A stretch of 64,000 bases of DNA from Nemertoderma westbladi (lineage: Eukaryota > Xenacoelomorpha > Nemertodermatida > Nemertodermatidae): the NCBI GenBank assembly GCA_032718475.1, contig JAUCBJ010000872.1, positions 18,910 to 82,909 of the forward strand. The letters run 5' to 3'. This document shows positions 9,901 through 23,567 of this stretch, in pieces (within the stretch, counting starts at the first letter, position 1; each line of letters begins with the position of its first letter). A program made the position numbers and the translations under genes. The notes under the pieces were generated by a model that was not told the DNA's origin, searched no databases, and saw nothing but the letters and a program-made list of their open reading frames with translations.

Positions 9901-12900
9901 TAGGGGTAGATGTTGCGTGGCCCCGCGCCCGGGTAGGACTATATATTAAATAAACAAAAGTATATACATTGTTAGGGGTAGATGTTGCGTGGCCCCGCGC
10001 CCGGGTAGGACTATATATTAAATAAACAAAAGTATATACATTGTTAGGGGTAGATGTTGCGTGGCCCCGCGCCCGGTAGGACTATATATTAAATAAACAA
10101 AAGTATATACATTGTTAGGGGTAGATGTTGCGTGGCCCCGCGCCCGGGTAGGACTATATATTAAATAAACAAAAGTATATACATTGTTAGGGGTAGATGT
10201 TGCGTGGCCCCGCGCCCGGGTAGGACTATATATTAAATAAACAAAAGTATATACATTGTTAGGGGTAGATGTTGCGTGGCCCCGCGCCCGGTAGGACTAT
10301 ATATTAAATAAACAAAAGTATATACATTGTTAGGGGTAGATGTTGCGTGGCCCCGCGCCCGGGTAGGACTATATATTAAATAAACAAAAGTATATACATT
10401 GTTAGGGGTAGATGTTGCGTGTCCCCGCGCCCGGGTAGGACTATATATTAAATAAACAAAAGTATATACATTGTTAGGGGTAGATGTTGCGTGGCCCCGC
10501 GCCCGGGTAGGACTATATATTAAATAAACAAAAGTATATACATTGTTAGGGGTAGATGTTGCGTGTCCCCGCGCCCGGGTAGGACTATATATTAAATAAA
10601 CAAAAGTATATACATTGTTAGGGGTAGATGTTGCGTGGCCCCGCGCCCGGGTAGGACTATATATTAAATAAACAAAAGTATATACATTGTTAGGGGTAGA
10701 TGTTGCGTGTCCCCGCGCCCGGGTAGGACTATATATTAAATAAACAAAAGTATATACATTGTTAGGGGTAGATGTTGCGTGGCCCCGCGCCCGGGTAGGA
10801 CTATATATTAAATAAACAAAAGTATATACATTGTTAGGGGTAGATGTTGCGTGGCCCCGCGCCCGGGTAGGACTATATATTAAATAAACAAAAGTATATA
10901 CATTGTTAGGGGTAGATGTTGCGTGGCCCCGCGCCCGGGTAGGACTATATATTAAATAAACAAAAGTATATACATTGTTAGGGGTAGATGTTGCGTGGCC
11001 CCGCGCCCGGGTAGGACTATATATTAAATAAACAAAAGTATATACATTGTTAGGGGTAGATGTTGCGTGGCCCCGCGCCCGGGTAGGACTATATATTAAA
11101 TAAACAAAAGTATATACATTGTTAGGGGTAGATGTAGCGTGGCCCCGCGCCCGGGTAGGACTATATATTAAATAAACAAAAGTATATACATTGTTAGGGG
11201 TAGATGTAGCGTGGCCCCGCGCCCGGGTAGGACTATATATTAAATAAACAAAAGTATATACATTGTTAGGGGTAGATGTAGCGTGGCCCCGCGCCCGGGT
11301 AGGACTATATATTAAATAAACAAAAGTATATACATTGTTAGGGGTAGATGTAGCGTGGCCCCGCGCCCGGGTAGGACTATATATTAAATAAACAAAAGTA
11401 TATACATTGTTAGGGGTAGATGTAGCGTGGCCCCGCGCCCGGGTAGGACTATATATTAAATAAACAAAAGTATATACATTGTTAGGGGTAGATGTAGCGT
11501 GGCCCCGCGCCCGGGTAGGACTATATATTAAATAAACAAAAGTATATACATTGTTAGGGGTAGATGTAGCGTGGCCCCGCGCCCGGGTAGGACTATATAT
11601 TAAATAAACAAAAGTATATACATTGTTAGGGGTAGATGTTGCGTGGCCCCGCGCCCGGGTAGGACTATATATTAAATAAACAAAAGTATATACATTGTTA
11701 GGGGTAGATGTAGCGTGGCCCCGCGCCCGGGTAGGACTATATATTAAATAAACAAAAGTATATACATTGTTAGGGGTAGATGTAGCGTGGCCCCGCGCCC
11801 GGGTAGGACTATATATTAAATAAACAAAAGTATATACATTGTTAGGGGTAGATGTTGCGTGGCCCCGCGCCCGGGTAGGACTATATATTAAATAAACAAA
11901 AGTATATACATTGTTAGGGGTAGATGTTGCGTGGCCCCGCGCCCGGGTAGGACTATATATTAAATAAACAAAAGTATATACATTGTTAGGGGTAGATGTA
12001 GCGTGTCCCCGCGCCCGGGTAGGACTATATATTAAATAAACAAAAGTATATACATTGTTAGGGGTAGATGTAGCGTGTCCCCGCGCCCGGGTAGGACTAT
12101 ATATTAAATAAACAAAAGTATATACATTGTTAGGGGTAGATGTAGCGTGTCCCCGCGCCCGGGTAGGACTATATATTAAATAAACAAAAGTATATACATT
12201 GTTAGGGGTAGATGTAGCGTGTCCCCGCGCCCGGGTAGGACTATATATTAAATAAACAAAAGTATATACATTGTTAGGGGCAGATGTAGCGTGGCCCCGC
12301 GCCCGGGTAGGACTATATATTAAATAAACAAAAGTATATACATTGTTAGGGGTAGATGTAGCGTGTCCCCGCGCCCGGGTAGGACTATATATTAAGTAAA
12401 CAAAAGTATATACATTGTTAGGGGTAGATGTTGTGTGGCCCCGCGCCCGGGTAGGACTATATATTAAATAAACAAAAGTATATACATTGTTAGGGGTAGA
12501 TGTTGCGTGTCCCCGCGCCCGGGTAGGACTATATATTAAATAAACAAAAGTATATACATTGTTAGGGGCAGATGTAGCGTGGCCCCGCGCCCGGGTAGGA
12601 CTATATATTAAATAAACAAAAGTATATACATTGTTAGGGGTAGATGTTGCGTGGCCCCGCGCCCGGGTAGGACTATATATTAAATATACAAAAGTATATA
12701 CATTGTTAGGGGTAGATGTTGCGTGGCCCCGCGCCCGGGTAGGACTATATATTAAATAAACAAAAGTATATACATTGTTAGGGGTAGATGTTGCGTGGCC
12801 CCGCGCCCGGTAGGACTATATATTAAATATACAAAAGTATATACATTGTTAGGGGTAGATGTTGCGTGGCCCCGCGCCCGGGTAGGACTATATATTAAAT

Positions 12901-13445
12901 AAACAAAAGTATATACATTGTTAGGGGTAGATGTAGCGTGGCCCTGCGCCCGGGTAGGACTATATATTAAATAAACAAAAGTATATACATTGTTAGGGGT
13001 AGATGTAGCGTGTCCCCGCGCCCGGTAGGACTATATATTAAATAAACAAAAGTATATACATTGTTAGGGGTAGATGTAGCGTGGCCCCGCGCCCGGGTAG
13101 GACTATATATTAAATATACAAAAGTATATACATTGTTAGGGGTAGATGTTGCGTGGCCCCGCGCCCGGGTAGGACTATATATTAAATAAACAAAAGTATA
13201 TACATTGTTAGGGGTAGATGTAGCGTGGCCCCGCGCCCGGGTAGGACTATATATTAAATATACAAAAGTATATACATTGTTAGGGGTAGATGTTGCGTGG
13301 CCCCGCGCCCGGGTAGGACTATATATTAAATATACAAAAGTATATACATTGTTAGGGGTAGATGTTGCGTGGCCCCGCGCCCGGGTAGGATTATATATTA
13401 AATAAACAAAAGTATATACATTGTTAGGGGTAGATGTTGCGTGGG
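6982..13445. repeat. 72-bp satellite array, about 90 copies
   Basis: Head-to-tail units of 71 or 72 bp. Each combines a GC-rich core (GTGGCCCCGCGCCCGG) with an AT-rich part (TATATATTAAATAAACAAAA) and ATTGTTAGGGGTAGATG. Length varies by GG versus GGG in the core. Sequence variants are GTTGCG/GTAGCG and AAATAAAC/AAATATAC/AAGTAAAC/AAATAATC. The variants are ordered: a 356-bp five-unit block repeats between about 7917 and 8630, and a 144-bp dimer occurs around 10420-10710. The array ends abruptly inside a minus-strand LINE RT fragment. Open frames through the array are a by-product of the 24-codon period. Confidence 0.97.
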
Positions 13446-13878
13446 AAATGGTTAATCGACATATTATCCTAGTGGCTTCCTTATTTATCAGCTCCAGTTT
13501 ATACTTTAGTTCGTTAGAACAATTGTCCCACACTGGCCCTGCATACTCCAGACCAGAACGAATAAACGCCACATATATTTTGAGAAGTGCTGCCCTGTCT
13601 ACTTTATATTTAACAGCGCGCAACATATTTAGTTTAAGCGTAGCTTTAGTAATAATGTTTTTAATATGAGCATCCCATGTTAAATCAGACGATATAGTAC
13701 ACCCAAGATGTTTATGACTCTCAACTTCTTCAATTGTGTCATTATTCAATTAAAGGATACCATGTTCAATATGCCTAACCTGTTTGTGTGAGACCAACAT
13801 TGCCTTAGTTTTTGAAGGGTTATATGTGACTAACCATTTTTTGCCCCAATCAAAAACATTAGCCAGGTCAGCATTAAG
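13446..13878 (-). pseudogene. LINE-F RT C-terminal fragment (CR1/Jockey-like)
   Basis: The minus-strand translation reads WGKKWLVTYNPSKTKAMLVS, then HKHLGCTISSDLTWDAHIK, then AALLKIYVAFIRSGLEYAGP. This is the usual order of the RT C-terminal region in CR1/Jockey-type LINEs. One in-frame stop lies near 13752. The fragment is cut at its downstream end by the satellite and has no catalytic core, so it is a dead remnant. Confidence 0.82.
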
Positions 13879-16800
13879 AGCCGCCGACAAGTGATGTTTG
13901 TTGCCTTTGGCCCATTCGAACTTTCTTGTTTATAATAAAGTACAGTGCTTGGCCGAAGACGGAGGCCCCACACACCCGGGACCCAAGGTCCACAAACACA
14001 AGGTCCGATTGGGACAGTGGGAAAGGTACGAATAGGATGAATGTTCGAAAATAAAGCAACCATATAGCCACTTACTAACGGACCTTCCTATCATTCAGAC
14101 CTCGAGCATTCAATACCTGTTATATCGGAATCATGATGTTATTTTACCACAAACCGATATATCCTCCTGGGACACAAGACAACTATTACTTTTAAGAAGC
14201 AGTCTAGGGACATATTAGATTACATATCACTTACCAGAATTACAGTAGCTACCGTTTATATATATATGTTTGCAGCATTTTCCAGCAAAGCAATTTGAGG
14301 CGGAACGATGTTGAGTTATTACATGCAATAACTTAACAACCAACTACCTCATACAATGCCGCTGGAAGTTTGAATAAAGTTATCCAAATTGTTACTTTTC
14401 TAATGAGAAGTACCGGGACATGAGCCATTTACATGTTTTTAACGGTACGCAAATATAGGAAGTTTCTTCTATATCATAGAACCATTCTTTTTAGGACATG
14501 ATATGATTTTTTTCGGATGATTTTGATCCACAGCACAATATTGGCCAATAAAAGGCCACAGGTTACCTAAAAATCATATTTTACAACTATGGTGGGAAAT
14601 AAACTAAAATGTTTGTTTGGACTTGACATTCCCGACTTTTAATTTACTTGAGACCTCCCCTTGACCAACTTTATGTTCATGTGTATTTCCTCAAAAATAC
14701 ATAAAAAAATATAAAAAATTGTTTAAACTACGTTTTCAATAACTAAGAAACATAAATTCGTACTATAATTAATATGAGGATGGAGGAACACAATGTTCTC
14801 TGTACCTTGAACAAAAATATGGGTAGTGAATGGTTACGCGTAAATAAAAAATATATAATTTATCGAAAATTTTATTAGACTAACCTCAGCAATTTTGGAA
14901 AATCTTTATAGTAGAGGAATATAAAATCATAAGTTACCTTGTCAGGGATCGTAACTCTTCTTTGTAGAGCCTTGTAATATATTGTAGTCTTCATAAGAAG
15001 AGCTACTGTAATACCGGTACTTGTTGTAACACATAATTCAAAACATGTGTTGTTACATACACTTACCAATGACCCATGTTCTAAATTAATACCCTACAAT
15101 TTAAATAATGATACTATTAATTTGATATATTAAATTTAAGAATGATAAATACATTCATTTTCAGTAAATGATATAAAATGTGATCCGACTAGACTTAAAT
15201 CCTAAAATCAAATCTAATATGAAGAGATTTACTTAGACTTAAATCCTAAAATTAAATGAAACTAGTTAAGCCTATCAGTTAACGAAAATATGTTAAGAAA
15301 ACGAATTACTTAAAAGATAATCTTATTTACATAAGATAGCACAGATAACATTTGTGAAATTTACGACTAGTAAACCTTATAGGAACAATTCTTACTGTGC
15401 CACAGCCGAGCCTACCCATGCAATACAGCTTTGCAGTTTATAGTGATATAATCTATAATCTAACAACTATATTTGGACACTAACTAATGATATATAACAG
15501 GGTATAAAGTCTGAGACATAGTGGGACTATTAACACAAATCCTAATAATATCCCGTCTCAGCGAATTAACAATCTTAACTATATAACTTATGGGAAATGA
15601 GCAAGTTACGTTATTCAAACCAAAATAATAAACGGAAGTCAAAAGCACATGTTGAAACAGGGTGAAAACTGGACTCAAATCCCATCTCGGCGAATTAATA
15701 TTTCGTCTAAATGTAAAATTACCAATTTAGGGAAAGGAACAGGTTACAGAAGCACGTTTCTAACTAAAACAATAGACGAAAGTCAATAGAACATGTTACA
15801 GTTTTATTTTTGAGAGTAATCAGCTGGGTCGACTTTCCCTTGGAGAGGGATGAATGTTTATTGCATCGAAAGCCCCCCCCCCCCCCTACTCCCACAGGTT
15901 ACAAATTTTAATATTTCTCGTAATCAACCTTTATTTGGGTCAATTTCCCCCTGAGAAGGGGTTCTATTTCGATTGCCTTAATATTCCCATCTTGGTAAAA
16001 ATGTCTAGTCAGGATTTTCCAGGACCTATTTAATCAATTTGCCAAATAGTCGTAACAGTCGCCTTCTGTTTTTTCTGGCAAGAAACTCGTATTATATATA
16101 AAGGCAATCATTAAGATAATTTAGGTAGGCCGTCTGTATGGCTACTGTGCGATAGGAGATGGTATTTATAGGCAATACAAATAGATATGACTTTGGAATG
16201 CCTCTATCTGTATAACTTAACGATTAATACCTTGGTCAGTTAGCTAGTTGGTCTAGCCATGCATCCGTATCTCAAACACCACAAAGAAAAGGTCGACCTT
16301 TGGCGACTTCTCGTCCAGCCAATACAATTGATATGGAATGGCTTTGGAGTTAGTGTGTTCTGTGTGGTAAGTATGAGTTTCATTCCTATTGGCTACAACG
16401 TTTCGCTGTGCATTTAAAGCGCAGCATCACGCCACCCCATCACGTGTATCACTCTGTAGTATTCCGAGTTCTAAGTTTAGAATGGCTCCCCCAATTGGCG
16501 GTTGGTACCTGGTTGACAAATACTTGCATTAATGCATTTGAATTTATTTAAACGTTGACATAAAAGATTACAATCTATTCATTTACAACCGGCTTCCTTT
16601 GAGTATTGAATTCTGCATCGGTATTCTAAACACAAGGTTAGAAAGCAAATTGTTTAAAAAACTGAAAGTGGAAGAATGCAACTAAATGATGAGCTAAAAT
16701 AGACTAAATTAGATGTATTGTTACGTATAACAATAGATATATAGCGTTGAAATGATTTCTATGATATTCTCTGTCTCAGTTAATAATTTCTAGGATGGGA

Positions 16801-18214
16801 ATCTGTGGGGTGTGGGGGTGGGTGATACTTCCCCCATCATATAAATATACCAAAATATTGGGGTGAAATTTTAGAAAATTTAGTTTGTATTTTCAGAAAC
16901 ATCATATTATCATCATACTGTAGAACATCTCTCGGCAAAAGTTTTGAAATTGTTGGCAATGTAGTCTCGTCGTAGTGGTGTTATAAAGTAAAAATTTATG
17001 ATTTACTATAGATTGTGGGATGATAATTCAAATGACGTGACATTTAATGCATTTAGTATTTCATTTCTATTAGTCTTGTTTTGTGTTTTGATTTGTTTTA
17101 AATTATTAATTTAACTTATTGTAAAGAAATAATCATTTAATTTAAAATTTGTAAATAAAGGGTAGAAACAATTTGAATAAAATGCTAAAGCAATCAAATA
17201 AAATAAAATAAATATAATAATTAAAGATCCTTCAAGTGCGGGCACCATGAGTTGCAATGGAGTATAAAAAATATATCATGTGAGTAATTTTCACTAGAAC
17301 GCCATCAAGATGGCTTTAAACGAACCTGTCTTACACAGACTCCAAGAAACAGATGGGATTGGAAGATGCAAACCAATAATGACTTGCATCAACCAAAAAA
17401 CTGCCTTCCATCTAATGTAATACACATTCGCCTAGGAAAACAAATCATAATCACAATTACTGCGATGATGTGTGAAATGGTATCCATATCCGCAACCTGA
17501 GAAACGGCCCAAAAGAACAGTTTATTCTGCGGAGGGGGTCTTCTGTATTAGATAAATAAAATAAAGAACACTAATTACAGTATTTATACCTGATACATTC
17601 TCAGTTAGCCTAATAAAAACATCGGAGCAACCAATATAATGTACATGTACAAGCCTCCTATGAAAGTTTGTGAAATTTTCCATTATGTCTAACCAACAGC
17701 CGTTGGTACCCAGCTGGCACCCTGGTTCAGTTCTCTGGTTTTGTTAGTTTAATCGACAGCTGTTGTAAACGTCACAGATATACAAAACCTACTAAGCCTT
17801 TACCAATTGAGCTTAGACTGAGTTGATGACAGTATTATAACGATGACAAATAGGCCCTATAGATACATACGATATATAAATGATGTACTGCTTGACATTA
17901 CACTAACTGACTGAATATAGATAGAACAATAATAAACGATATAATTAATGTACGTAACTCCAATTGACAATAAGTAGTGAAATGTTGTTCAGCTGTAAAA
18001 GTGTAGTTGTAGGTATTTAATTTCGCGTTCCATAATGTTGATAATACGCTAATATTTCGAATATCGCACATCGAATCGTTCCCAACTTTTTTATTCAACA
18101 ACTAGATACTAAGTGATAAATATTCGCGATAAAAATTGTTGCGTACCTGCTTGAGTTTTTGAGATATTGGATGGTTATACACACACACATATATATACAC
18201 AACCACTACGTGTT
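13879..18214. other. Long stretch without recognisable genes
   Basis: AT-rich DNA with only short, unsupported open frames on both strands. It contains a run of 14 C at 15873-15886 and a diverged tandem duplication at about 15552-15990. No rRNA, tRNA or transposon protein was recognised. Some of this may be intron or regulatory DNA, but the sequence does not say so. Confidence 0.5.
15552..15990. repeat. Diverged tandem duplication, period about 125 bp
   Basis: Segments starting at about 15552 and 15681 share CTCAGCGAATTAA/CTCGGCGAATTAA, a GGGAAA-GAGCAAGTTAC-like block, and ACGGAAGTCAA/ACGAAAGTCAA followed by ACATGTT. A second pair (about 15813 and 15920) shares GTAATCA and GGGTCAATTTCCC-like blocks. 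The copies are imperfect. Confidence 0.5.
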
Positions 18215-18500
18215 TTTGAACTGACCGTTTTTCCTGTTACGAGGGTATACAGGAACTGTTTCGGCAGCTGCTAATGCTAACTTCTCTGCTTCTGTAAAGG
18301 CAGTATAGCCCTCGCAGTAATCTGCCGCCTCCCGCCTCAGAGGCAAGAGCCTCATGTTGCTCAGCTGTAGTGTGAAGCTGGATGTCACACTTGGCTGTTG
18401 CAACAGAGAGGACCAGTCATATTTGACAGGACAACAGATCCACTCGATCAGCAGCTGCTTGTAGATTGTGGTAGAAATTTTCCACCTCTTCTACTGGGGC
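18215..18500 (-). pseudogene. LINE-B endonuclease-region fragments
   Basis: Two blocks (18215-18345 and about 18430-18495) match the minus-strand LINE-B copy at 24970-25080 and 25420-25490, for example CAGCTGCTTGTAGATTGTGG and TTTTCCACCTC. The intervening part is replaced or deleted. Only remnants of the endonuclease domain remain, with no open frame. Confidence 0.75.
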
Positions 18501-19154
18501 AACAAATCAAACCTATGATTGTTTCGATATACTTAATCAATTATCCAGGCTATATAATAGGGGTAACTTATTTATTTGGAAATTATCTGCCTGTAGAAAA
18601 GATGTTAATATCAAACTGCTACTTGTTATGTTAATCTACTACTGTAACTCTACTGGGCCAGATCTTATAGTTTATACATTTTTAATATGTTCAATGTAGG
18701 ATACAATAATATATCTAGAAGCCCACTATTTAGTTTCAAATTCGGCTGTAGTGTCTCTTACATGTGCGGCTGCGGCGTACTTAATGTGCCCTACTGTAAT
18801 CCTAGCTCATTCCTATCAGTTTCAACGCCGGTGAGTCATTATTGCATCGCATCAAAAAGTCTGAGAACAGTCTCACAACTACAGTTGTTGGGTTGCCCTA
18901 GAGAAACATCAGAGTTGCCGTGACATTAGCCCTGGTAGACCAGTATTTATTTAAAATTGAAATTAATATTAATACTTTATTTTTATTTATGTAATGCAAT
19001 TTGTTATTCAATATTATTTTTATTATACATCTGAGACATATTACCTGCTTCGGGGCCCCAAACATTTTATATTTTTACCGGATTGACATTGATACTTGAG
19101 GACTTGAGGACGCTAAGTGACAAGTACAACTTCACGTTTCCAAATACTGCGGTT
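18501..19154. other. No recognisable feature
   Basis: AT-rich sequence with short random open frames only. Confidence 0.4.
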
Positions 19155-20775
19155 AATATAGTAAAATCATATACATATTTAGTATAGCAATGGACTCATC
19201 TGGGAAATCTACAAAGGCAAAATGCGATCTTTATTACAAAGCGCTCAACGCATACTATGGTTGTCTGAAAGTATTAGATGGGAACATGAAACCGGAAATT
19301 GCACTAAAAATATTCAATGCGCTGGTCACCCCAATTTTATTATACGGATGCGAGGTTTGGTGCCCAATGTGAATAAATTTCAACAAGAAAAATTCTGACT
19401 TAAGATTGCCATACAATAATGAATTCATTTTTTAATAACAGACTTTACAGGGAATAATGTGAACAATTACAACTCAGGTTCGGCAAGCGACTACTTGGGG
19501 TAGGTCATGACCTACTATAACACTACTAAGTTACCCCACTAAATTGTTATGCCTGCAGCAGCATTCCGGGTCGTGTTATAGTAGGTCATGGGTAGGTTCT
19601 AAGGCCACGAACGCGGCAGTGCGTGGAGAACTAAGTATTCACCCACTATTCAGAAAAGCATTCATTCTAGCGGCGAAATATCTCAATTATGTACTAATTA
19701 AACCGCTCAGATATTTCACATCTAGTCGATACTTTACAAGAAAACATCTCTATGTGGAAAGATGGAAAAGCATGTTGGCTTGATAATATCCTAAACTCAA
19801 TCGAAGCACTACTGTATATAGTAGATGAACCAATGTCCAAAATTAATATTCTATCTGCGAAATCAATCTATCAATTATTACCCTCCAAATTTCAAAAAAA
19901 AAAAAAACTTCAGCCATTCGCACACAATTTATTACATTCTCTGAAAAAAATTGGCAATTTGCAATCACAAACCCGCTCAGTAAAGACGGCAAATCCGTAA
20001 ACAAACTAAGAGCCTATTCACTATTTAAAAGCACATTAATACATGAACAATACTTGACCAATATGCCATTTAAAACACGCCAAATATTAACACGGTTTAG
20101 AATCCGCAATCACACCTTTAGGATAGAGATATTAAACAACCCCTGGAAGTAGATTGTGTAGATTTTGTAGTGATGAGTCAATAGAGGACGAGAAACACAT
20201 TGTAATTAGGTGCCCCAAATTTTATAATCAACGAGAAAAACTATTTTCAGGCTTAGATACTACGACGAATTTACTTTTAAATAATTTAGACGATAATATG
20301 AAACTCTATAGCATAATGAAATGTGATGACAGAACAACTAATAACCTTCTAGTAGAATTACTCAATACGGCATACGAACTTCTAAATTAATACGAAGTGT
20401 ACGAACTCCTAAATAAATACGAACTCCTAAATAAATACGAACTCCTAAATAAATACAAACTTCTAAATTAAAAGCATTTCGATCTCCCTGTAACCCAAAT
20501 TCGTAATGAAACTACTCGTAACGATTGCGGCCCAACTTCCTTCTCATGTCGCTTATTTTATATTATTATTCAATTTTGCTTTGCCTTACAGTAGGTATTT
20601 CTGTTTAGATCTGGTTCTCATTTGTGTATCTGTATTTAGTACCTATGATGTATTGGTTGGCCGTAAACTCTTAAACATTTTATACTGTAGGTATAATTAC
20701 TGTTCATTACGTATGTATGTATGTATTGCCATGACCCTTATTGGGATAAAGGCCAGTCTGAATAAAAAAAAAGAT
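19155..20775 (+). pseudogene. LINE-D RT C-terminal part and 3' end
   Basis: A broken LINE. The segment at 19190-19370 reads ALKIFNALVTPILLYGCEVW, a hallmark of the RT C-terminal region. Further pieces at 19650-20000 lie in shifted frames. At 20154 a terminal zinc motif reads CRFCSDESIEDEKHIVIRCP (C-X2-C..H..C). The 3' part contains four copies of an 18-bp repeat (20395-20470) and ends with CAGTCTGAATAAAAAAAAAG near 20775. Frameshifts show it is dead. Confidence 0.82.
20391..20470. repeat. 18-bp tandem repeat in the LINE-D tail, about 4 copies
   Basis: Units of TACGAACTCCTAAATAAA follow the terminal zinc-motif frame of LINE-D. Each unit holds an AATAAA hexamer, so the array multiplies potential polyadenylation signals. 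Confidence 0.9.
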
Positions 20776-21199
20776 AACAGAAGTATAGATACCGGTAGCA
20801 TAGAAACTAAAATTGCAAATTTGCGCGTACATTAAAAGTCAAAATAAACGGACATAATGAGTAATTTAAACGGACAAGAAAAATTATTCTGTTTACTTTC
20901 TGCAAGGCGAACTCCAAAACGGAACTCAATATCCAATATTGGTTTATGTAGTTAAGTACCACGTTATGTAGTAATAAATATTCGAGAACACTAAATTATT
21001 TAACATTGAGTAAGGCGGCATCAGGAGTTGAAGGATACAATAATTTGAATCTCAGTAACTATGGAAGCAATTTAGTGAAATTTAAAATTCGGCTACAATT
21101 ATTACAGTTCAATTTAATTTGTATCTCTCTCTATATCGTTCTATCTTTAGACTTGAGCAACAAAAAAGTACCAATTTAAGAATAAAATTACAGTATGTA

Positions 21200-23345
21200 T
21201 TACAAAAAGGACCCCTACAGTCGGCAACAGGGCTGTAGGCCATGGATAGGCGGAAGGAAGGTAATCAATGCTGACAAGGTCGGCGGAAGGTAATCATCCA
21301 ACGGCGACCAACTGCGAAGACGCTTGTAGGAGTTGCGACCACAAGCGGTTTACTCTCGCAACTGAAAGATATGAGCATGAGAACCCTCCAGGAGAAATAC
21401 CGGCTCGGTCGTCGCCCGGGTCAACAAGGACCGCGTCCCTCAGTGGTACACCAGGCTGGGGTCGATAAATCGGCTACTGGAACAGAAGACAGAGAAGAAA
21501 GAACAACCAACCTGCTGAAATGTAAAAAGACACTAAAAATTGCTACAATGAACGCACGCACGCTGAAAGCACATACCAAACAGGGTGACATGGTCGCCCT
21601 AACAATGGAATATAACATCGACATCATCTGCATCCAAGAACATCGGATTGGTCATGAAGACACTGCCATGAAGTACAATGACATTGGAAATTGATGGACG
21701 TTAGTAACAAGCTCAGCAGTAAGAAACTCGGCCAATGCATCAATTGGAGGAGTAGGAATTCTGCTAAGTCCATTTGCACTTAAGACCCTAAACAACATTG
21801 AATCTATAAATTCCAGGGTTATGATCGCAACATTTGAGGGGAATCCCAAGACAACAGTAATATGTTGCTACAGTCCAACCAATGCCTCAGAGCCAGAACA
21901 AGCAGTCAAGTTTTATGAAGATCTGACTGGACTTATAAAGGACATTCCGAAATTGCTGGTGACTAAATGCTCAAATTGGCCCAGAAGATATCAAGGGTTA
22001 CACATACTGTATAACACCAGTTCTAATAGAAATGGGTACTTACTTTTAGACCTAATGGAAGAATGTGAATTGAGACTAACAAACACCACATTCGAAAAGA
22101 GTAAGGGGAAGCAATGGACCTTTCAATACCCTAATGGAACCAAAGCACAACTGGATTACATCCTTATAAACAAAAAGTGGAGAAACAGCATGATCAACTG
22201 CGAGGCATACAGCTCTTTCAACATAATTAGTTCGGACCACAGAATTGTGACTGCAGAGATCAGACTCAGTTTGAGAACCAGCAAACCAAGGACAAGCAAG
22301 CAAATCAACTATGACTGGGAGAAACTCAGAACTGACAATGCAGTAAAGGATGCTTACACAGTAGAAGTTCAAAACCGCTTTGAAGCACTTCAGTCAATGG
22401 ATGAAGAGCAGTCCACCGATTCAATATACCAGAATATAATAAAAGCCCACAAGGAATCAGCTAAAAGGCATATCCCCCAGAAACCCAAACGAAAACAGTA
22501 TGTGCCATGGCAAAACTCTGAGGTTACTTGTAAGAGAGAAGATATTAAGATAGCCTACAAAGTATAAACCGAACAACCACCGAAAACATTAACAAGGTTG
22601 AGAAAGCTAAGGATGATCTTAAATTGGTCTACAACATCAGCCAGGAAAAAATCTACAAATAGAATACAGGATACAAAAAATACAGGATAAAATTTAAGCA
22701 ATTACAACTGCTCACATACAGCAACAATCAAGACTTACCTGGCAAACTGTGAATGAGGTATCTGGTCGGAAAAGTTGTGCAAAGGGGCGCCTCAAAGCCG
22801 ATAGTCCTGAAGAACGTGTTGGGAAGTGGAAAAATCACTTCAGCAACTTGCTGGGGCAGCCACCAAACATCGAGGTCAGCCCTACAAGGAAAATATATGA
22901 CAAGACACTACCTATAGAGACAGGGGACTTCACACCTGCCGAACTCCAAAGAAGCATTAAAAGCATGGCCAATAATAAAGCGAGTGGATTATATGAAATT
23001 CCAGCGGAGGTATGGAAAACAGGAGTGCTAAACATACCATTATTGAATGTTTGCAACCGGATGTTAAAAGGGGAAAAGCCTCCACAAATTTGGACTAAAG
23101 GTCAACTAAAGCCTCTCCCCAAGAGAGGATACCTCGGTATACCAACAAACTATCGTGGGATCTGTCTGCTTGTGGTAGCTGCCAAAATATACAATAAAAT
23201 GATTCTATATAGGATTAGGCCTCACATAGAGAAACTACTGCGTAAGAGCCAAAACGGATTTCGACCAAGTAGATCAACAATAGCTCAGATACTTGCACTA
23301 CGGAGACTGATTGAAGGAATTAAGTCAAAGAATCTCCCCGCATCA
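21200..23345 (+). pseudogene. LINE-A copy with endonuclease and N-terminal RT
   Basis: Best LINE-A copy in the window. An APE-type endonuclease starts at about 21540 (IATMNARTLKAHTKQGDMVA, CIQEHR with the catalytic Glu). It continues after an in-frame TGA (21692) with TTVICCYSPTNA, GTKAQLDYILINKKW and ISSDHRIVTAEI (catalytic SDH). The block that should read GDFN is corrupted near 21960. The RT N-terminal part (22749-23340) shows a W-x2-HF block, NNKASG and QNGFRPSRSTIAQILALRRL. The frame then breaks before the catalytic FADD region. Order EN then RT, with no gag-like ORF, is RTE-like. Confidence 0.85.
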
Positions 23346-23567
23346 TCTTTATCCTTACATCTTTATCATTGAGTCGGACATTGTCACCCTCTCGGTAAAG
23401 TTGTACATGTACATAGTGTAATTACGTTTTATATTGGATTTAGGTTAGCGTAGTGTAATATTAACATGTAATAATGTAATAATGTGTAATAATGTAAATT
23501 AGTATATTGTAAAATTATAGTAACAACATAAACCAATATTGGATATTGAAGATGTAGTAGTAGTAGT
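23346..23567. other. Noncoding stretch ending in (GTA)n
   Basis: AT-rich sequence with short GTAATAATGT repeats at about 23467-23505. It ends with GTAGTAGTAGTAGTA at 23553-23567, the (TAG)n-type tail seen in LINE-A and LINE-B, and may be the 3' end of an internally deleted LINE-A copy. Confidence 0.45.

Noticed and set aside
6982-13445. Regular repeats that could suggest a CRISPR-like array
   Set aside because: Units are contiguous with no unique spacers, the sequence is eukaryotic, and the variation is satellite-like.
12967-13749. A 260-residue minus-strand frame joining an RT fragment to 24-residue repeats
   Set aside because: It is a read-through of a LINE remnant into the 72-bp satellite; the repeats are a consequence of a period of 24 codons.
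13830-14071. Two overlapping hydrophobic ORFs on the minus strand
   Set aside because: No family resemblance, no splice or poly-A context, and mutually overlapping frames.
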